From positions 104,625,501-104,689,500 of the forward strand of contig JAZHRO010000014.1 of the NCBI GenBank assembly GCA_037157565.1: a DNA stretch of 64,000 nt, in the 5' to 3' direction. Source of the stretch: Thalassia testudinum. Taxonomy: Eukaryota > Streptophyta > Magnoliopsida > Alismatales > Hydrocharitaceae. The position numbers and the translations under genes were made by a program. Shown piece by piece: positions 56,335 to 64,000 of this stretch (position 1 is the first letter of the stretch; each line of letters begins with the position of its first letter). Below the pieces are notes generated by a model. The model was not told the DNA's origin, did not search any database, and worked only from the letters and a program-made list of their open reading frames with translations.

Positions 56335-58701
56335 GTAATACGTACTCCGACCCCTCTCCCTCTCCCTCTCCCTCTCCCTCTCCCTCATGCGACACACTCT
56401 TTTTTTTTTTTTTTTTTCTATTATTATATCAATTCGTGACAAAGAGCATCCCACCTTAGTTTTCTGGCCAGGCAGGCAGCGATGCTTTTGGTCATTTTTT
56501 TTCTTTCCTTTTCTTTTCTTTTTTCCTTTTGTGCCGCCTACCGCATTAATTCATCCTGTCCTGAGTTCGACGAAACTAAAGGAAATTTAGAGAATGACAA
56601 GCGGTTATTTAGGGCAGAGATGGATGATTGGGAGGTGCATTTATTATTAATTTATTCTAGATGCACCGAACGCAGAAAGTTCGATTATTTAGAAAATAGG
56701 GAGTCATGTAGGGAAAATTTGTTAACTTATTTCAAGGCTTAATTATGTATACATCCAGACTCCCCATTTCATAAATAAATAACTAAATCGTATTTTCTAT
56801 GATTTCCTAGGAAATAAAACTTTTATTTCCCCATACCAGAAAACAAATGCACAGTATAGCTGTTAATTCAGAAATCACCTGAGACGTTGGAGGGCACAAT
56901 GGCAGGAGCTAGTCGTTTGCCTCGTTGAGGGGAGGTAGGGGAAACAAATCGGATCCTTTTTTAGCAATCTATGTGTGTGCCATCTGTCGGGATACGGTTT
57001 GTGTGAAGAATGTCAATTTCTTCTTAATTTTGTCCAAATAAACGTCTGGGTTATAAAAAAAAGTAAAAGCAATCTCCCCCGGTCGAGAATGCAGTTTTTG
57101 TTGTCGAATAGAAATTGAAGTGTTGCTGCTAATGATATTCTATCCATGGAATTATGCTGCATAACAATATGTATCGGAGAAATGGATACAATATTGGTTT
57201 CTTTTGTATATAATATAATGAAAGTGGGGGCTATCAAACAAAATGCATCCTATTATGATCGAATAAGGGTTATATCTTCTCATTTAGGCTCCTATGAAAA
57301 GGAAAATATTTGTAAAATAAGTAGAAAAATAGGGAAGGAGTGGAATAAATAATGAAATAAATGAGTTAACCTGTTTAAATGTTTTAACGGATTAAAATTA
57401 TTCCACGGAGAGAATGGAATAACTTCACCTCAGGTTAAGTCTACTTAACCCAACATAAATGAGAGGTAGGTTAAATATTTAGCTCGACACAAATCCACTT
57501 AACCTACCAACAAAAGGTTCCCTTAAGTCCCATTTGAAAAGGAAAATAAATTTGTAAAATAAGTAGAAAAATAAAAATTAGTGAAATAAATATTGAAATA
57601 AGTGAAGTAATCCATTTAGATGTTATTAGATTTAAGAGCCTAATTGCATCAATTGAAATTTAATTGTTATATGGTGACGTAAGAATTCATATTGAAGTCA
57701 GTGAGATTTGGAAGAAGTTTTCAATCTCATACTGGAAGTGGACAAACCTCTTGGTGGATGTAAAAGGTTTCTGCCTCCCATTGCTTATGTAACAAAGAGT
57801 GAGAGGTGGGGCTGGGGACCATGCACGCATGCGTGCGTGCCCCATCCCGGCTCCAGCTCAGGCTCAGGCTCGGATGAGAATAAATTTGGAACTTTGACTC
57901 CTTTTGCTACGGATTTTTAATCTCACGATTTTGACCTGGATTGATTGATCGATCAAAATGTAAAATTTATTGACCAATTGTTTGATCGACTAATTGTCGT
58001 GTTTCCATAAAACGGGAATTTCCTTAAAGGCCACAAGGGGGTTCTCATTTGCGACACAACAAAAGCAGAAAATCTCTCTCCACTCTCTCCCTCTCGTTCT
58101 TGTCTCTCTTTTTTGGTGCATTCGTTCGACGTAAAATTAGTAGAAAAATCTCCAATCACTTTTGTCGATCTTGCACAAGGAGATTGAGGGATCCACAAAA
58201 AAATTTTAGTTGATCAAATCATTCAGTTGGTAGATCAATCGGGAATTTGGCTGAAAACCAAATTACCTTGGCTTCATTCTCTTTAGGTGGTTTTCAAGGA
58301 CATCCAAGATCGAAGTGCATCGAATCATGGAGGTGGATCGTCATATCCTGGGAGGAGTTCATCAGACCCCGACGCACTGATATTGTCGAGGGTGATACCT
58401 TTCCTAAGGGAAGTCCTTAATTGGAGCTTCAATCGGAGTAAAATCTAATCCCTTCTCGTTTTGTTTATTTGTGTTCTTGCATCTTATTTGTTCTTTATTT
58501 TATTCTGGATCTTGCCAAATCATGTTTGACTTAGTTGATTTAATATTTTTGATCTATGCAAAAATATTGAAAATGCATATATTTTTATTTATTTATTTCC
58601 TATATGTGTCAATTTCAACAATCTTAGAGAAGGTATCACTTAAATCTAAAATATTTGGTATGTCAGAAATAACTTTTAAATCACGTGTAGACTTATCTGT
58701 T
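56335..58701. other. AT-rich region, no supported gene
   Basis: It contains (CCTCTC)n (56346-56385), a T17 run (56401-56417), an imperfect direct repeat (57289-57385 and 57531-57626), the palindrome GGTTAAGT/ACTTAACC (57433-57450) and, from about 57650, sequence that may be the decayed copia 5' LTR and leader. I found no TGGTATCAGAGC-type copia primer site. Confidence 0.6.
57289..57626. repeat. Imperfect direct repeat of about 95 bp, 242 bp apart
   Basis: Both copies share TGAAAAGGAAAAT, TTGTAAAATAAGTAGAAAA and a GAAATAA series. They are not TG...CA bounded; a small decayed transposon or simple duplication is possible. Confidence 0.6.
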
Positions 58702-59441
58702 ATGTCTGAGAAATTTGGTAGGTAAAATTTTAAGCGTTGGCAACAACGCATGAGAATTTGGTTGACCACTATTGGTTTAATCTCGGTATTGAAAATCGAT
58801 TGCCTGATTTTGGATAAGAAAAAACCCACTCCTTAAGGCCAAAAGGCGGTGAATATGTAGAATGAGTGCAACCGTATTTGTCATGGTTGCATCTTATTGG
58901 CATTGTCCAATGTGCTGTTTGATATGTACAACACATCTACATCCACTGCGAAAGGGCTATGGGAGGAGTTGGATAATAAGTATAATACTGAAGATCTTGA
59001 TATTAAAAAATACTCTATCCTAAAATTCCTTAAATTCCAAATGGCTAAGGGTAAATCGATATCGGAGCAGGCACACGAATTTCTATTATTACTCCATGGT
59101 TTAGCAGAGGCTGAAATGAAACTTCCTAAGAAGTTTCAAATTATGTCTATCATTGAGAAATTTCTTAAATCTTGGGAGGACTTCGGAATGACTCTCAAGC
59201 ATAGGAAGGGAAAGATTTCTGTTGATCACTTGATGATAGCCATTGCTATTGAGGAAGAGCATAGGAAATAGAAACAGTAATGCTTGTGGAGTCTAAGGTA
59301 AATGTCATGACATCTAAGGGCAAGGAGAATAAAAATAAGAACAATAAAAATAAAACAAAGGCCAAATTCAAGATCCAAAAGAAATCTAAGAACAAACCAT
59401 GTTGGCACTGTGGGTAGGTTGGGCATTGGAAGAAGGATTGT
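58702..59441 (+). pseudogene. Ty1-copia gag (UBN2 type), broken
   Basis: Copia capsid protein remnant. From MSEKFG at 58702 the frame hits TAA at 58723 and further stops. The open part 58897-59271 (MYNTSTSTAKGLWEELDNKY, LLLLHGLAEAEMKLP) is typical of UBN2/gag of copia elements. A frame change after 59271 leads to a CCHC zinc knuckle, C-X2-C-X4-H-X4-C at 59400-59441, which carries an in-frame TAG at 59415-59417. Confidence 0.88.
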
Positions 59442-59483
59442 CCTAATAAAACTCAGCAGAAGACCACAGATGGGAATCTTTAG

Positions 59484-59801
59484 GTGAATGTGATCACTGA
59501 GGAGGCCAGGGCTATCGATGGGTATGTCTCAATAAAACTCGAACTCTATGTTATTCATGATCCTACTAAATGGCTCGTAGATACTGGAGCCAATGTACAT
59601 ATTTGTCCTGATAGATCATTCTTTTCTTCCTATCAGACCTGCAGTGCTGGGACTGTGAAGATGAGGAATGACTCTGCAACCAAGGTGCTAGGATTTGGAT
59701 GCATGGACTTGAGGTCTTCCTCGGGGCGAGTCTGGACACTACATAGGGTGTTACACATTCCTGCTATGAAAAAAAAATGTTCTTTCTGGTTCCTTAGTTA
59801 G
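59484..59801 (+). pseudogene. Ty1-copia protease segment
   Basis: The open frame keeps the aspartic protease core WLVDTGANVHIC with its catalytic D (about 59575-59607), in the same frame as the zinc knuckle. It is cut by a stop at 59799 after an A run (59769-59776), where a frameshift is likely. Confidence 0.85.
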
Positions 59802-59841
59802 AGAGGGTTTTAAGTCAAACTTTAAATGTAAGAAAGTTGTT

Positions 59842-61190
59842 ATGTTGAGACATGGAATAATTTATGGAAAGAGGTATTTGGCAGATTTTGATCTATTATT
59901 TAGAGTGAGATGTGATGTGGATGTATCATTTAGAAATGCTCTAAATAATGTTAGTTTTCATTCAATTCAATCTATTTGCAATAATATTGAATCTTGTGAT
60001 ATATGGTATGGTAGATTGGGTCATGTAAATTTTAATTCTTTAAAAAGAATGATGAAATTAAATATGATTCCTGAACACCATATAAATAAAACTAAGAAAT
60101 GCGAGATATGTGTGCAGACTAAACAAATTAAGAAGCCTTTTCACTCTATTACTAGAGATACTGAGGTTGTAAATTTGATGCATACGGATATCTACGAGTT
60201 TAAAGGTATGTTGACTAAGAACAAGAAAAAGTATTTTATCACCTTTATAGATAACAGTAATAGATACTGCTATGTGTATTTGCTTAAGTCTAAGGACGAG
60301 GCATTAAGTAAATTCCTTATCTTCAAGAAAGAAGTAGAAACACAAACTGAGAAAACTCATAAGAGACTGAGGTCAGATAAAGGAGGGGAATATAGTCCAA
60401 CTTATTTGATGAATAGTGCCAAACTTTTGGTATAGTTCATGGAGTGACGGCCCTATATTCCCCTCAATCTAATGGGATAGCAAAGTGAAAGAATAAGGCT
60501 CTAATTGACATGGTCAATGCTCTTTTGCAAAGCTCAGGATTACCTACTTACATGTGGGAGGAAGTTTTGAATACGACATGCCGTATTCTGAATAGAGTTT
60601 CCCTCAAGCATAAGGAAAGTAGACCATTTGAGATTTGGAGAAACAAGAAACCAAGTTTGAAATACCTTAAAGTATGGGGCTGCCTTACAAAAGTGGTTGT
60701 CCCAAAACTCAAGAGAAAGAAGTTTGGACCTAAGACAGTTGACACAGTTTTTCTGAGTTATGTTGATAATAGCTATGCTTATAGATTTTCTGTTATAAAA
60801 TCTGAGATTTCAGGCATAGATGTCAACACTATTGCTGAGCTTCGCGATACTACATTTTTTGAGGATGTCTTCCCTATGAAGACTGGATTACCTCAAAATG
60901 TGACTTCAGATAATCTAGCCACCACATATGGTTCTATTCCTGATCAAGTGGAAAGGATGTCTAATGTGGAGGCTATCTCTTCTCATTCTGAACCCAATCA
61001 AGTAGAAGAGTCTGAACCTAGGAAAAATAAAAGACCAAGAATTGCTAAGAATTTAGAAAGTGATTTTATTACTTACCAAATCAAGGGCGATCCCCCCACT
61101 TATTGTGATGCTGTAGATTCTTCTGAAGCTAAGCATTGGAAAGATACCGTTAAGAATGAGATGGACTCAATCATCTCTAATGGCACTTAG
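59842..61190 (+). pseudogene. Ty1-copia integrase, two broken pieces
   Basis: 59842-60435 has the pre-integrase zinc finger (WYGRLGHVNFNSL, CEICVQTKQ) and integrase core residues (MHTDIYEFKG, FITFIDNSNRY, RSDKGGEY). After a frameshift near 60430 and a TGA at about 60486 (GGIAK, glutamate region), 60510-61190 continues the core and C-terminal part (WEEVLNTTCRILNRV, WGCLTKV). The order of integrase before RT defines copia. Confidence 0.9.
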
Positions 61191-62645
61191 AAGTTGGTTG
61201 ATTTACCTCTAGGGTGTTCTACTATTGGGTGCAAGTGGGTGTTTAAGAGAAAACTCAAGCTTAACAAATCTATTGAAAAATACAAAGCTAGACTTGTTGC
61301 CAAGGGAATTCAAGCAAATGGAAGGAATCGATTATTTTGATAACTATTCTTTAGTAACTAGGATAACTATTATCCGGATGCTTATTGCATTGGCTTCTAT
61401 TTATGATCTCACTATCCACCAAATGGATGAGAAGACTGCCTTTCTTCATGGTGATCTTGAGGAGGAGATCTATATGGACCAGCCTGAGGGATTTCTAGCT
61501 CTTGGGAATAAAAAAGAGTTTGCAAGCTTATTAAATCTCTCTATTGTTTGAAACAAGTACCCAAGCAATGGCATGAAAATTTTGAAAAGACTATACTATT
61601 TTTTTGCTTTGTAGGTCACAAACCTGACAGGTGTGTCTACTCTATGATTAAGGGTGATATGTGTATTGTCCTATGCCTATATGTAGATGATATGTTATTG
61701 TTTGAATCAAACATTAGAATTATGAATGTAACTAAGTTGTTCTTAAGTAGTAAGTTTGAGATGAAGGATATGGGTGTTGCAAATGTGATCCTATGCCTCA
61801 AACTGATTCGGTCAGCAGATGGGATAGTTATTTCTTAATCTCATTATATTGAGAAGGTTCTTGAGAAATTTGACTATGAAGATTTCAAGGCTGTAAGCAC
61901 TCCTTTGATTCATCAAAAACTCTTTATAAGAACAAAAGTGAAACACCTGTTTCACAACTAAGATATTCACAGATTATAGGAAGCTTGATGTATTTGGCTA
62001 ACTGTACTAGACTGGATATTTCTTTTTCCACGTCTAAGTTAAGTAAATACACAAGCTGTTCTAACCATACTCATTGGGATGCCTTAGACCGAGTACTTAG
62101 GTACTTAAGAACTGTTTCCCTTAACTTGCATTATGGCAAATATCCTTCAATTTTGGAAGGATATAGTGATGCAAGTTGGATCGGTCAAATGGAGGATTCT
62201 AGGAGTAATGGTGTTACAAGGTATTTCTTTATGCTTGGAAGCGGTGCAGTCTCCTAGCGGTCTATAAAACAGATCATTTTAGCCCAGTCTACCTTTGAGG
62301 CTGAGCTATGTGTTGGACACCACTGGATTTGAGGCTAAATGACTAAAGGGACTTCTTACAGAAATCCCTATGGTGGGTAAGCCAATTCCTGCGAAATCTT
62401 TGCATTGTGATAGCATGACTGCTATAGCAAAGATTAAGGGTTCAAAGTTTATCAGAAAATAAGGAGACATATCCAAGTCATACTCAAGTCTGTAAGGGGT
62501 TTGTGTCTCAAGGAGTGATTGCTGTGGAATTTATAGGATCCAAGGATAATATAGTAGATCCGTTTACCAAAGGACTTGATAGATCTTTAGTCCTTAAGTC
62601 TAGGCTTGGGATGAGACTGAGACCCATTGGGAGCTCATCCACAGC
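61191..62645 (+). pseudogene. Ty1-copia reverse transcriptase and RNase H, broken
   Basis: Pieces in changing frames: RT N-terminus to HQMDEKTAFLHGDLEEEIYMDQPEGF (61225-61551), RT palm with the catalytic YVDDML (61548-61838, about 61678), RNase H with YLANCTRLDISF and YSDASWIG (61985-62257), and the usual C-terminal DPFTKGLDRS...LGMRLRPIG (about 62560-62630). Stops and frameshifts separate all pieces. No polypurine tract or 3' LTR follows before 62777. Confidence 0.9.
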
Positions 62646-62776
62646 AGCAACCCAACCTAATTGAGTGGAGATCTCACAAAGTAGGTTTAATGTGGTAACA
62701 ACAAACTATATAAGGAACTGGTTAGCACTTATTGTTAGATGTTTTTGCATTTGAGTTCAATCCCTAGAAGCTTGAG

Positions 62777-64000
62777 TGTTACGACCTGGTTCCCGGATCC
62801 CTACAGGACCCGAGACCGGCTCACCTCGACTAATCCCAAGACCTAGTCGTCTAACAAGAAATAACCAAAAGCAGAAAACTAAACCACATTCACACATGCA
62901 ATATAACTAAGTAGAAGAAACGTACAAAGCAGTTAAAAAAATAGAACAACTATCTCAGTATATACCATAACAACAACAACAATGACAACAACAACAATGG
63001 AAAGCGGAAAGGAAACAGAAGTAGTAGAACAGTAACTAAGTGTCCATTACTTACTACAACAGTAGAGAAAAAGAAAGTGCTGAAGAAAGACTACAGCTGG
63101 ACTCGACTGGGCCCAGCACCCTTTGTAGTCGGAAACTCGAGCTGCTCAACTCCTAGTCCTGAACAGTGTTACGAAAAGACAGAGTCAGCAAACGCAAGTA
63201 GAGTGGTGTTTATATTATCTAAGTACAAAACAGTAAAAGCAACAGGTTTAATTCTCATTTCTATTTATCTGTTTTATATGTTTCCGTTTCACCCATTTCT
63301 CAAAGTATCTAGATATTTCTTGATTTTGCATGTTTCTCGTGGGAACTATCTTGATTGCAGTCTTTTCTGTAGAGTAGAAGGTACACGTGGTGCTCTCCTG
63401 GCCGGGAGAGTCCCCCGTGGTAATCCTACACCCAGTCAACCACCTCGAGGTCACTGTCAAGACGTAGCGGTAACTACAGTACACGTGATAAGCGTACGGG
63501 TAGCTACCCCGCACTGACACGCGGTCAGTCATTTCTGCTAGCGGGTATGCGCAAAGTACAGCATGGAACAGTATAGGGCCTTGCCCTCTCAAAACAGGGG
63601 TCTCGGCCCTCAGAACCAAATAGAGGTTTCGCCCCTCCACAATCCACGCACCCTCGTCTGACTACCCCCGTTTGCCTAGAGGGCTTAACAAGTCGGTGTA
63701 GGGTGGCTAGTTGAGCCCCGGGCCTCGTGGGGTGGCTAGCTCCCTTCCTACACTAGTAGCTTTCCTCGGTACGACGTACGCGAGGGCCAACAGGAGTCGG
63801 TGTAGAGTGACCAATCCTAACCCCGGGTCTCAACCCAAGGGAGGCTAGCTCCGATCTACACAACAGGGGACAATTACTCTCCTTGGCACCATGTACTCAA
63901 GGGCCAGCACACTTCCCGTCTACGTTCGAGATTTCCATCTATCCACAGGAGTTCTACTCCTAACTCCCCATAGGGTTCATGCTCATGTTCACCTCATTTA
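62777..64000 (+). mobile_element. Start of an LTR-like element, cut by the window end
   Basis: TGTTACGACCTGGTTCCCGG begins abruptly at 62777 beside the copia tail. TGTYACGACCYGG openings are frequent in plant chromovirus LTRs (from memory). The stretch is GC-mixed, has no credible gene and holds a degenerate tandem duplication (63690-63905). It could also be a plain intergenic repeat. Confidence 0.45.
63690..63905. repeat. Degenerate tandem duplication, period about 105 bp
   Basis: AGTCGGTGTAGGGTGGC (63692) returns as AGTCGGTGTAGAGTGAC (63796). Each is followed by CCCCGGG(C/T)CTC, GGCTAGCTCC, CTACAC and a GCGAGGGCC/TCAAGGGCC end. Confidence 0.7.

Noticed and set aside
63077..63517. 146-codon frame near the window end
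   Set aside because: Overlaps a similar minus-strand frame, no domain, lies in LTR-like repeat sequence.

Overview
The window is repeat-dense flowering-plant nuclear DNA; I cannot name the species. The plant signature is a set of LTR retrotransposons whose Gag-Pol proteins are of the chromodomain-less Athila/Tat (Ty3-gypsy) type, with primer sites complementary to plant tRNA-Asp, plus one decayed Ty1-copia element. There are no bacterial-style operons, CRISPR arrays, rRNA genes or convincing tRNA genes. Only one stretch (56005-56334) looks like part of a host protein gene.

The left two thirds (1-46964) is a nest that can be unpicked to the base. The oldest layer, element D, is a non-autonomous retrotransposon whose 5' LTR covers 1-990 and continues at 40994-41738. 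Element A (991-40993, TSD caccc) sits in that LTR. A has a related solo LTR in its own 5' LTR (about 2794-4583) and element B (14725-39461, TSD cctgt) in its 3' LTR. Element C (28391-39408, TSD acatt) sits in the 3' LTR of B. A, B and C each carry LTR, tRNA-Asp primer site, leader, gag-pol, a 1.3-1.4 kb non-coding tail, polypurine tract and LTR. Decay follows nesting depth: A has many stops and frameshifts, B has two in-frame TAG codons, C has one -1 shift in a C run, and the two C LTRs differ at only about 11 of 1406 positions.

Element D (interior 41739-45768) and element E (minus strand, about 46965-52816) share the primer site, the post-ORF motif and the internal polypurine block of A-C. 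Instead of gag-pol they hold a broken reading frame for an acidic protein that I do not recognise. They look like parasites of the Athila machinery and are the least familiar objects here.

The right third is mixed: E's LTR (50612-52816), AT-rich intergenic DNA (52817-55700), the probable first coding exon of a host gene with a CTT-rich leader and a uORF (55717-56334), AT-rich DNA (56335-58700), a broken Ty1-copia gag-PR-IN-RT-RH coding region (58702-62645), and from 62777 to the window end the start of another LTR-like sequence.

The most notable cis signals are a hairpin next to the terminal polypurine tract with compensatory changes between families, a motif just after the main ORF shared by five elements, clusters of short perfect inverted repeats upstream of the LTR TATA boxes, and a tRNA-like D-arm/T-arm pair inside the C LTR.
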